From NCBI GenBank assembly GCA_964467615.1, contig CAYXRK010000035.1:1-32040 (forward strand): a stretch of DNA of 32,040 bases. Reading direction: 5' to 3'. Under the pieces are notes generated by a model. That model was given only the letters and a program-made list of their open reading frames with translations, ran no database searches and was not told the DNA's origin. The number at the start of each line of letters is the position of its first letter. Positions within the stretch are counted from its first letter, which is position 1. Positions 1 through 6,861 of this stretch are shown in pieces. A program made the position numbers and the translations under genes. Origin of the DNA: CAYXRK01 sp964467615. GTDB taxonomy: Bacteria; Hydrogenedentota; Hydrogenedentia; Hydrogenedentales; GCA-2746185.

Positions 1-566
1 AGCTTCATGAGCAGTGCAATCTCCGCCGTAACGGGTGGCGGATAGAGGACGTCGCAGGCGATCGCGAGTCGCACGCGCTCGTGCAGTCCGAACCACGTAT
101 TGATCAGTTCAGCGAGCCCGGTATCCAGATCGAGCGCGTGATACTCGAGCTCGACGGGCAAGCGCTGCCACGGTAGCGTGAAGGGGTTGAGGCCGCAACC
201 AATATCAACGATCGAATGGGGAATCCCAGCCCGCTCGAATACGCGGTCCCAGAATTCCGGGTAGACCGGCGCGCGTTCCGAGGTAGACGTGTGTAGTCCT
301 ATCACGGTCGCGACGAATTCCTTGTCGCTGGTTATTCCGGCGATTCGGTCCGCAAGCGCCCTCCCGAGATATTTGAACTCGTTGTTGCGTAGAAAAGCGC
401 CACAGACCTGATGCAGCTTTCTCTTCGCGGACTTGACTTGTTCCTTGAACGGCGCTTCGCGCCGCGCCGCCCATTCCGCAACACGTTGCAGCACGGCGTC
501 GCAGACGCGGGCGTAGTTTCTGCTTTTCCTGAGCTCGGCCTCGATGCGGGCCTCATCATCGTTCAC
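1..566 (-). CDS. Arm/Rmt/FmrO-like 16S rRNA (guanine-1405-N7)-methyltransferase homologue, partial
   Basis: The frame opens at a GTG at 566 that overlaps the TGA of the upstream tgt gene (GTGA), and 188 codons are read without a stop until the window edge. Compared from memory with ArmA and RmtB, the blocks fall in family order: a helical N-terminal domain with KLHQVCGAF (residues 50-58), then LHTSTSER (91-98, like LHASTKER in RmtB), the SAM-binding loop DIGCGLNP (121-128, like DIACGLNP), an acidic pair at D146/D148, and CDVLYPPP (171-178, like the DVLCAPP segment), ending near the conserved FK-type lysine (K188). Family members are about 250-280 residues, so the last third is missing only because the window ends. 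Known members methylate N7 of G1405 in helix 44 of 16S rRNA and block 4,6-disubstituted deoxystreptamine aminoglycosides. Activity and any resistance phenotype here are inference. The family call is strong; the exact target base is less sure. Confidence 0.85.
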   Translation of the reverse strand, partial: MNDDEARIEAELRKSRNYARVCDAVLQRVAEWAARREAPFKEQVKSAKRKLHQVCGAFLRNNEFKYLGRALADRIAGITSDKEFVATVIGLHTSTSERAPVYPEFWDRVFERAGIPHSIVDIGCGLNPFTLPWQRLPVELEYHALDLDTGLAELINTWFGLHERVRLAIACDVLYPPPVTAEIALLMK

Positions 567-1630
567 GGCTGCTCGCGCAACGCCTCCATGAGGCGCGCGT
601 AGAACCGGAGGTTATGAATCGTAGCGAGGCGCTGTCCCGCCGTCTCCTTTTGCGTAAACAGGTGATGCAGGTACGCGCGCGAGTATCGGGTGCAACAAAG
701 ACAGTCGCAGGTGGATTCGATTGCGCGCGAATCCCGCGCGAAGCACTCGTTGCCAATCGCGATCGTTTCGTAGAAGTCACCAGCGAGACCGCCCGCGGTA
801 GGCGTCTCGGTGAAGCAGTAGAGGCGTTCGTGCCGCGCATCGCGGGTCGGCAGCACGCAATCGAACAACGTATATCCCGCCGCCGCCGCCCGGACGACGC
901 TCTCCGGTTTGCCGATTCCCAGACCGTGAAGCGGCGCGTTGCGTCCCGTCAATTCCGCGAGTTGGAACACCGCATCGATGAGCGCGCCGTCGTTTCCCAC
1001 GGGCCAACCACCGAAGCCGTACCCATCGAATCCGATTTCCGCAAGGGCGTTGAAACACTCCTCGCGCAATTGCGGGTCATTGCCGCCTTGCACTACCCCG
1101 AACAGCAATGGCCGCGACGCCGAAGGAAGCCGCCGCTCGAATTCCTCTTTGCACCGGCGCGCCCACGCCAGCGTATTCGTCACGCTCTCGCGTTGCGCCG
1201 CCGCGTCCATGTTCGGGTGCGTGCAATGATCCAGGCAAAACAGAATATCCGTCCCTAGTTGAAGTTGTTTTTCGATGCATTTCTCGGGGGTCAGATGCTT
1301 CTTCGCGCCGCCCTTGCGCGCGCGGTAGCTAATCCCCTCGCTCGTGACCGTACCCAGCTTGCTCGGTCCAGTGGCGAGTGATAAGGCTTGGAATCCGCCC
1401 GAGTCCGACGCGAGCGGCCCGCGCCAGTCCATGAATTGATGGATTCCGCCGCAGGACTTGATGAGGGACGCCCCCGGATCCGCCGCCAAATGCATCGCGT
1501 TCACCATCATCACCTCGATCCCGCAGGCTTCAACGTCCGCGGAATCCAGAGTACGCACGCAACCGCGCGTCGCGTCCGGCATAAACGCCGGCAACGCGAG
1601 GCGGCCATGAAGCGTTTCGAGGTGCTTCAC
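563..1630 (-). CDS. tgt: tRNA-guanine transglycosylase (Tgt) homologue with altered base pocket
   Basis: Tgt replaces guanine 34 in the anticodon of GUN tRNAs with a 7-deazaguanine on the way to queuosine. The 355-residue product has the core of the family: SDSGGFQ (D76), LDHCT (D134), GVVQGG (Q181), the nucleophile in FDCVLPTRDAR (D257), and the zinc ligands C308, C310, C313 and H339. It is slightly shorter than E. coli Tgt because the N-terminus starts later. The pocket segment that reads GGLAVGE in E. coli is GGWPVGN here (residues 207-213), and the DEC after the second aspartate is DHC. These changes touch residues that recognise preQ1 or queuine, so the substrate could differ. The GTG start overlaps the rsmI stop by four bases with CAGGA just upstream, which implies translational coupling. 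No queuosine or preQ1 synthesis genes are in the window. Confidence 0.88.
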   Translation of the reverse strand: MKHLETLHGRLALPAFMPDATRGCVRTLDSADVEACGIEVMMVNAMHLAADPGASLIKSCGGIHQFMDWRGPLASDSGGFQALSLATGPSKLGTVTSEGISYRARKGGAKKHLTPEKCIEKQLQLGTDILFCLDHCTHPNMDAAAQRESVTNTLAWARRCKEEFERRLPSASRPLLFGVVQGGNDPQLREECFNALAEIGFDGYGFGGWPVGNDGALIDAVFQLAELTGRNAPLHGLGIGKPESVVRAAAAGYTLFDCVLPTRDARHERLYCFTETPTAGGLAGDFYETIAIGNECFARDSRAIESTCDCLCCTRYSRAYLHHLFTQKETAGQRLATIHNLRFYARLMEALREQP

Positions 1631-2331
1631 GAATCCTGCCCGGCAGTAAATTTGGGGTGGTTGCCGGCGATCACAACAGTCACTTCGCCGCGAATTTTCT
1701 CCGTCGCGAAAGCGGCCGCCAGTTCCGAGAGATAGCCCCGCCGGACTTCCTCAAATTTCTTGGTCAGCTCGATGCACACGGCGGCGCGGCGGTCGCCCAA
1801 TACTTCGAGCGCGTCGGCAAGCGTGGCCGCGGTCCTGTGCGGCGACTCGAAGAGCACCAGCGTATGTTGCCGATCCGCGTCTTCTTCGAGAAAGCGTTTT
1901 CGCTGGCCGGATTTGCGTGGGGGAAACCCCTTGAACGTAAACGACGACGACGGCAGCCCCGATGCGACGAGCGCGGTCAACGCCGCGCTCGGCCCCGGTA
2001 CGACGTTCACCTCGTGCCCCGACGCAATCGCCTCGCCCACGATGCGATAGCCCGGATCGCTTATGCCCGGCATGCCCCCGTCCGTGCATAGCCCAACCGA
2101 TCGACCGTCCGCGAGAAGCCCAAGAATGCGTTTGCCCGCCATCTCTTCGTTATGCTCGTGATACGAAAAAATCGTGCGTGGCGAGGATATCGCGTAGCGC
2201 TCGAATATCTTGCGCGTCATCCGCGTGTCTTCGCAGGCGAGCGCGTCCACCGTGCCCAGAAGTTCGACGGCGCGATACGATACGTCGCCGAGATTGCCGA
2301 TCGGCGTTGCTATGAGGTGCAGCGTTCCCAC
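1627..2331 (-). CDS. rsmI: 16S rRNA (cytidine-1402-2'-O)-methyltransferase RsmI
   Basis: RsmI uses SAM to methylate the 2'-O of C1402 in helix 44 of 16S rRNA. The 234-residue protein shows the tetrapyrrole-methylase fold signature: GTLHLIATPIGNLGD at the N-terminus, ACEDTRMTRK near residue 35, GGMPGISDPG near residue 87, VVPGPSAALTALVASGLP near residue 110, and FESPHR near 163. It lacks the extra C-terminal domain of E. coli RsmI (286 residues), as is common in shorter versions. The start is a GTG at 2331, fixed by the conserved N-terminus; I see no Shine-Dalgarno sequence before it. It is the first gene of a GTGA-overlapping trio with the tgt homologue and the Arm/Rmt-like gene. Confidence 0.93.
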   Translation of the reverse strand: MGTLHLIATPIGNLGDVSYRAVELLGTVDALACEDTRMTRKIFERYAISSPRTIFSYHEHNEEMAGKRILGLLADGRSVGLCTDGGMPGISDPGYRIVGEAIASGHEVNVVPGPSAALTALVASGLPSSSFTFKGFPPRKSGQRKRFLEEDADRQHTLVLFESPHRTAATLADALEVLGDRRAAVCIELTKKFEEVRRGYLSELAAAFATEKIRGEVTVVIAGNHPKFTAGQDS

Positions 2332-2340
2332 GAGACGTCG

Positions 2341-2349
2341 AGCATACCA
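2341..2349 (-). promoter_or_regulatory. Possible extended -10 element for the rsmI operon
   Basis: On the minus strand the sequence TGGTATGCT matches an extended -10 (TGn plus TATGCT). No good -35 is visible. Transcription would begin only a few bases before the GTG of rsmI, which fits the missing Shine-Dalgarno sequence and would give a nearly leaderless message. This is motif matching only. Confidence 0.3.
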
Positions 2350-2377
2350 TTCGGCCCCTTACACCATGCGCATGTGG

Positions 2378-2397
2378 GGCAGCCGCCCTCGGCTGCC
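2378..2397. repeat. Perfect 8-bp inverted repeat between the export operon and rsmI
   Basis: GGCAGCCG and CGGCTGCC face each other across a 4-base loop (CCCT). It lies just beyond the stop of the permease gene and could act as a 3' end signal for that operon, but no T-run follows on the minus strand. Short GC hairpins of this kind are also often dispersed intergenic repeats; one copy in this window cannot decide. Confidence 0.55.
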
Positions 2398-2414
2398 AGC
2401 GCGACGCCCCCTGC

Positions 2415-3737
2415 CTACTCGTGCCGCAACGCCTCGACCGGATCCATGTTCGCCGCCCGCATCGCCGGGTAGATGCCGAAGATTACGCCGACCAGCGCCG
2501 AGATCGAGAACGCCAGCGGGGGCGACCAGAACGTGATAACGGTTGGCATCTTCGAGAAGTACGTGATGAAAAACGGAATCATAATCCCCAGCGCGACGCC
2601 CATCACCCCGCCCGAACCGGACAAAATGACGGTCTCCACGAGGAACTGTTCCACGATGTCGCGCTTCTTCGCCCCGAGCGCGCGCCGGACACCGATTTCG
2701 CTCGTGCGTTCCGTGACGCTCGCCAGCATGATGTTCATGATGCCGATGCCGCCGACGACGAGCGATATCCCCGCAATCGCGCCCAGGACGGTATTGAAAA
2801 TGCGCTTGGTCTCTTCGGCGTTTCGCAGTAATTCGAGTGGCACGGTCAGGGTATAGTCGTCTTTCTTGTGATTGCGATCCAGGATTTCGTCGATAACGCG
2901 GGCAGTCTCCACCACGTCGCTCTGCCGTTTAACTTGTACGATGACTTCGTGGAGTTCGACTGTTTCGGATTCAAAACTTCCGCTGGAGCGCTTCATCAGC
3001 GTCTCGCCGAACCGGTATCGCGCCGCCGTTAGCGGAATGTAAATCCGAGGGATGGGCCCTTGCGTCTTGGCCGCCGTGCTGTCTTCGGCGCCGGGTTCCG
3101 TTAGCGGGTCCATGACGCCCACCACGCGGTAGTAGCTGCTGCGCACGCGGACGTTTTTTCCGATCGGATCGTCAATCGGGAACAGCGTCTGCGCAGCGTC
3201 TGCGCCGAGTACGCACACATTGAGCCGGTCGTCCGTTTCGGCGTCCGTGAAAAATCGCCCAACGTCCACGCGGTGATTGCGCATCTCGGGATACCATGGC
3301 ACTGTCCCGACGATTTCCGCGTCGATGTTCCGGCTGAGATTGCGCACGTAATCGCGAATGATGCGCCCCGGCAGAACTATCCGGACCGCGGGGAGAATCG
3401 CGCGGATCGTCTTGACGTCGTCGTAGGTAATCCCGTACTCGACGGAAGTCGGAGCGCCGCCCATTTGGCGCTGTTCCTCCGAGGGCGGCTTCTTGCTCTG
3501 GATGATGATGTTGTTGCTGCCGAGCTTGCGGATTTGTTCCTGCACGCTTTTGCTCGCGCCCTCACTGACCGCCAGCATCGCAATCACCGAGCACACGCCG
3601 AATACGATGCCCAGCACCGTCAGCAATGAGCGAAGCCGGTGCAGCCAAATGCTCTTCACCCCGATGCGCACGGTGCGCTTCATGTTGGTGAGTAGGTAAA
3701 GGCCGTCGTGCCGCGCGCCGGTGCTATGTTGCCTCAT
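2415..3737 (-). CDS. MacB-type ABC transporter permease
   Basis: This inner-membrane subunit transmits ATP hydrolysis to a periplasmic adaptor in MacAB-TolC-type systems. The sequence has one N-terminal membrane helix (LLTVLGIVFGVCSVIAML), a large periplasmic MacB_PCD-like domain (roughly residues 60-310), and an FtsX-like domain with three membrane helices. The FtsX region carries the family stretch TERTSEIGVRRALGAKKRDI near residue 353. The ATPase domain of true MacB is absent; it is encoded by the preceding gene. The ATG at 3737 overlaps the ATPase gene by 14 bases and has GGTGGAG about four bases upstream. The internal ATG at 3683 gives a more typical N-terminus (MKRTVRIGVKS) but has no clear ribosome site. 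The substrate could be a drug, peptide, lipid or lipoprotein and cannot be read from the sequence. Confidence 0.92.
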   Translation of the reverse strand: MRQHSTGARHDGLYLLTNMKRTVRIGVKSIWLHRLRSLLTVLGIVFGVCSVIAMLAVSEGASKSVQEQIRKLGSNNIIIQSKKPPSEEQRQMGGAPTSVEYGITYDDVKTIRAILPAVRIVLPGRIIRDYVRNLSRNIDAEIVGTVPWYPEMRNHRVDVGRFFTDAETDDRLNVCVLGADAAQTLFPIDDPIGKNVRVRSSYYRVVGVMDPLTEPGAEDSTAAKTQGPIPRIYIPLTAARYRFGETLMKRSSGSFESETVELHEVIVQVKRQSDVVETARVIDEILDRNHKKDDYTLTVPLELLRNAEETKRIFNTVLGAIAGISLVVGGIGIMNIMLASVTERTSEIGVRRALGAKKRDIVEQFLVETVILSGSGGVMGVALGIMIPFFITYFSKMPTVITFWSPPLAFSISALVGVIFGIYPAMRAANMDPVEALRHE

Positions 3738-4413
3738 CGGACTCCACCACGCCGTCGCGCAGCCGCACCCGCCGCTGCGTCCGCTCGGACAATTCGTCCG
3801 AGTGCGTCACCATGATTAGCGTCTTGCCTTGGCCGTGGAGCTCGTCAAAAAAATTGAGGATCTCGGCCCCCGATTTCGAGTCGAGGTTTCCCGTGGGTTC
3901 GTCCGCGAGAATGATGAGGGGGTCATTCGCGAGCGCACGCGCAATCGCCACGCGCTGCTGCTGGCCGCCCGACAACTCGAACGGCTTGTGGTGGAGCCGA
4001 TCACCCAGGCCTACCCGCGCCGCCAGTTCGACTGCCACGTCGCGGCTCTCCTCTTCCGCCCATCCCTGATAGAAAAGCGGCAGCTCGATGTTCTCCGCTA
4101 CCGTCAATTGTTGGATGAGGTTGTAGGACTGAAAGATGAAGCCCAGGCGTTGCCCGCGGATTGCGGAAAGCTCGTCATCATCGAGTTCGGACACGTCGTC
4201 TCCACCGAGTACGTAGCGTCCGGTCGTCGGGCGATCCAAACAACCGAGCAGGTTCATCAACGTAGACTTGCCGCAGCCCGACGGCCCCATGATCGATACG
4301 AAGTCGCCCGTGCGAAAATCAAGGGACACGCCGCGCAACGCCTCGACAAGCACCGCGCCCATCTGGTAGGTCTTGTGGACGTCCTCGATTTTGGCGATCA
4401 ATTCAGCAGGCAT
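3724..4413 (-). CDS. ABC transporter ATP-binding protein (MacB/LolD type)
   Basis: This is the ATPase that powers the MacB-like permease encoded next to it. The 229-residue protein has Walker A GPSGCGKST (about residues 43-51), a Q-loop at FIFQSYNLI, the signature LSGGQQQR, Walker B LIILADEPTGNLDS, and the switch histidine in MVTHS. Length and motifs match the LolD/MacB/FtsE group. It begins 15 bases after the adaptor gene and overlaps the permease gene by 14 bases, so the three are surely one transcription unit. The ATG at 4413 has only a weak purine tract upstream, which suggests coupling to translation of the adaptor gene. Confidence 0.93.
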   Translation of the reverse strand: MPAELIAKIEDVHKTYQMGAVLVEALRGVSLDFRTGDFVSIMGPSGCGKSTLMNLLGCLDRPTTGRYVLGGDDVSELDDDELSAIRGQRLGFIFQSYNLIQQLTVAENIELPLFYQGWAEEESRDVAVELAARVGLGDRLHHKPFELSGGQQQRVAIARALANDPLIILADEPTGNLDSKSGAEILNFFDELHGQGKTLIMVTHSDELSERTQRRVRLRDGVVESDEAT

Positions 4414-4428
4414 TGCGGTGACAATCTC

Positions 4429-6861
4429 TCAGGCAGCGTTTGCGGCGGGCGCGGGAGGCTGCGGCGCTTCGTCCGTTTGCTCGCTCTCGTCTTGCTGTTC
4501 CTCGCCCGCCGCGTCGCGCTTGGCGGCGCCTGGCACGCGCAGATACACGACCTCGCCTTCCTTCAGCCCGGACTTTACTTCGATGAACTGATCGTTGTAC
4601 TCGCCGGTTTCGATGAGGCGCTTTTCCGGCTTGCTTCCGCCCGCCATGTAGCAATATCGGCTGCCGCCTTCGGTAAGCACCGCCTGGATTGGTATCTGCA
4701 CGACATCTTCGAGCCGCCCCACGAGTATTTCCACCTGCGCGCTCATCCCGGGCCGCAGCCACTCGTGCGCGCCGCTGAGTTGCACTTCCACCGGATACAC
4801 CTTCACGTCCGGGTTCATCCAACGGTTCCCCGAATCCGGAAGCACCGCCACCCGCAGCACTTCGCCTTCGAGCGCCTCGCCCGGAAACGCGTCGATCCGA
4901 ATCCGCGCCTTCTGGGTCTTAACCACGCGCTTGACCGACGACTCGTGGATGTTCACCTTCGTCGACATTTGCGTCATGTCCGGAATCGTGATAATCAGTT
5001 GCCGCTCGCGGACCGTCGCGCCCTCGCCGATCGGCTCCTCATTGTTCCGCCGGAACATGTTTTCTTCCGTGCTGGTCCCATAGACGACAAGCCCCTGCGT
5101 GGTCGCACGAATTACACACGCCTCGATTTGACGCGCGAAATCGTCCAGCTTTTCCTTCTCGATCCTGAATTGACTCTCCGCGGACTTAAGCTTCGCATTC
5201 GCTTGGAGCAACTTCGCGTGCGCCTCGGTCCACGTCCGCTCCATGCTCAATAACGATTCCTCATACGCCGAAAGCAACTTCTCGACTTCCTTCGGAAATA
5301 TATATTTGATGTAGAGTCGCTTCCCCGCCTCCGCCGAGGATACGCGGATTTCGGTCTTGTTCACGTTTACGCGCTGCCGGTCCAATTCCGTCTGCGTCAT
5401 GAAATCCCGTTCAGCGAGCCGCTCGGTGCTCTCGAAATCGTTCTTCGCAAGTTGAAAGTCTTCCTGCGAGACGAGCAAATCGTCGTCGAGTTTTCGCAAT
5501 GCCTGCTTCGCTTCGCCGTCCTCGAGCTGCTCTTCGTCCGCGTACTTCGTGAAGTCCAGCGCCGCGCGCTTCTCCGTGTACGCCGAGTCCATCTCGACCT
5601 TGATGTCCACCGGCTCCGGAGTGGCCGCCGCCGGCGCGCCGTCCATCTTGCCCAGCCGCTTGGCGATCTCCATCACGTCGATACCCATCTCCTTCATCCG
5701 TTCGGCCATGAACGAATTGAGGCGCGGCACGCCCCCCGGCGCGCGCGACTTCATCATCTCCTTGAAGCGCTCCGGCTCGACGGGCATGCCCGCTTTCGCC
5801 ATCTCCGCTCCGATGGCATCGATGAGCTCGTCATCCATCGGAATACCTTCATTCGGATCGAAGCCCGGCGGAGGAGCGCCCCCGTTGCCGCCCCACTGCG
5901 GCCTTACGCCATCCGTGTCGCCAGCCGCGGGGGGACCGCCCGCGTCAGCGGTCGCGACAGGATTACCCCCGCCTCCCGCGCCGCCCGTACCATCTCCGCC
6001 ACGTCTGCCGCCGAAACCGCCGGAACCACCCGCTGCATCGGTACTGGGTGCAGCGCCGCCACCGCGCCTGCCGCCGAATCCTCCGGATCCTTCAGGCCGA
6101 TCACCGCCGTTCGGATCACCGCCATTTTCGCGCAACCGTCTGCCCTCACCGTTTCGGGGTCCGCGCGGCGGGCCGTCCGTGTTTTCTTCGCCCGGAATGG
6201 CCGGTGTAATCAACGGCGCGGGCGTTGAAGCATCGCTGGACAAGGCCGCCAGGTCCGCTGTGGTGGACCGGCTCTGCAGCAGTTCGCCCGCCTTCATCAC
6301 CTCCGCCGCGCGCTTGTCCAGTTCAAGTGACGTGACGATATCCCCCACCGCCTTCTCGCCGAGAAACTTTTGCAGATCGATCAACGCGAACTTCATCTCG
6401 AGCGATGCTTTGTTGATTAAACTCCGGTTCTGGTTTACCTGAATGTCGAACTCGGCCTGCGCCTCGATGTACCGCGATTGCGCGCTCTGAAACTGGATTT
6501 CCTGATTAACGAACTGGTCCTCAAGACTGGACTTGTCCAATTCGACCAGGACCAATTCATTCTTCACATCCTCTTCCGTCACCAAATACCCTTCGGAGAC
6601 GATGCTCAAAATCTTCACGCCCTCGCGGCCCTCCACACTCGAGCGGATCTCCTGCGACTCCATCGCGTTGATGCTGCCGCCCTCGAGCACGGTAATGTCC
6701 AGCGGGCCCCGCCGCGCCTCGAACGTCGCTGCGAGCTCACCCGAATCGGCCCCGCCTCCTTTGAGCCAGTAGTAGCCGCCCGCGATCGCGAGGAGGACGC
6801 CGCCGCCCGCAAGCATCCTCGTCAGGCCGCCTCGTTTCTTAGCTTGGTTCGGCGTGGACAT
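4429..6861 (-). CDS. HlyD/MacA-type periplasmic adaptor with a long Gly/Pro-rich insertion
   Basis: The adaptor links the inner-membrane ABC transporter to the outer-membrane channel. Residues 14-32 form a membrane anchor (RMLAGGGVLLAIAGGYYWL). A first lipoyl-like half (about 50-115) leads into charged helices (about 120-200). A second helical arm (about 420-575) returns to the lipoyl and beta-barrel domains (about 580-770; LIITIPDMTQMSTKVNIHES). Between the two arms lie roughly 220 residues rich in Gly, Pro and Asp, with SGGFGGRRGG occurring twice, followed by a Met/Glu-rich helical piece. Typical MacA is about 370-400 residues; this protein is 810. The ATG at 6861 has GGGAGGAG upstream and overlaps the end of the tolC-like gene by 23 bases. 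The insertion falls where the hairpin tip should meet TolC. Confidence 0.85.
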   Translation of the reverse strand: MSTPNQAKKRGGLTRMLAGGGVLLAIAGGYYWLKGGGADSGELAATFEARRGPLDITVLEGGSINAMESQEIRSSVEGREGVKILSIVSEGYLVTEEDVKNELVLVELDKSSLEDQFVNQEIQFQSAQSRYIEAQAEFDIQVNQNRSLINKASLEMKFALIDLQKFLGEKAVGDIVTSLELDKRAAEVMKAGELLQSRSTTADLAALSSDASTPAPLITPAIPGEENTDGPPRGPRNGEGRRLRENGGDPNGGDRPEGSGGFGGRRGGGAAPSTDAAGGSGGFGGRRGGDGTGGAGGGGNPVATADAGGPPAAGDTDGVRPQWGGNGGAPPPGFDPNEGIPMDDELIDAIGAEMAKAGMPVEPERFKEMMKSRAPGGVPRLNSFMAERMKEMGIDVMEIAKRLGKMDGAPAAATPEPVDIKVEMDSAYTEKRAALDFTKYADEEQLEDGEAKQALRKLDDDLLVSQEDFQLAKNDFESTERLAERDFMTQTELDRQRVNVNKTEIRVSSAEAGKRLYIKYIFPKEVEKLLSAYEESLLSMERTWTEAHAKLLQANAKLKSAESQFRIEKEKLDDFARQIEACVIRATTQGLVVYGTSTEENMFRRNNEEPIGEGATVRERQLIITIPDMTQMSTKVNIHESSVKRVVKTQKARIRIDAFPGEALEGEVLRVAVLPDSGNRWMNPDVKVYPVEVQLSGAHEWLRPGMSAQVEILVGRLEDVVQIPIQAVLTEGGSRYCYMAGGSKPEKRLIETGEYNDQFIEVKSGLKEGEVVYLRVPGAAKRDAAGEEQQDESEQTDEAPQPPAPAANAA

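Noticed and set aside
1..566. Left-edge methyltransferase as a recently acquired resistance gene
   Set aside because: It overlaps tgt by four bases, shares the GC-rich codon use of its neighbours, and has no mobile element in view; acquisition cannot be excluded beyond the window edge.
3829..5253. Long plus-strand open frame of 474 codons
   Set aside because: It lies opposite the ATPase and adaptor genes, has an Arg/His/Leu-rich composition with no domain, and is explained by the high GC at third codon positions of the real genes.
5549..6442. Plus-strand Pro/Ser-rich frame of 297 codons
   Set aside because: It is the complement of the Gly/Pro-rich part of the adaptor gene and has no start signal of its own.
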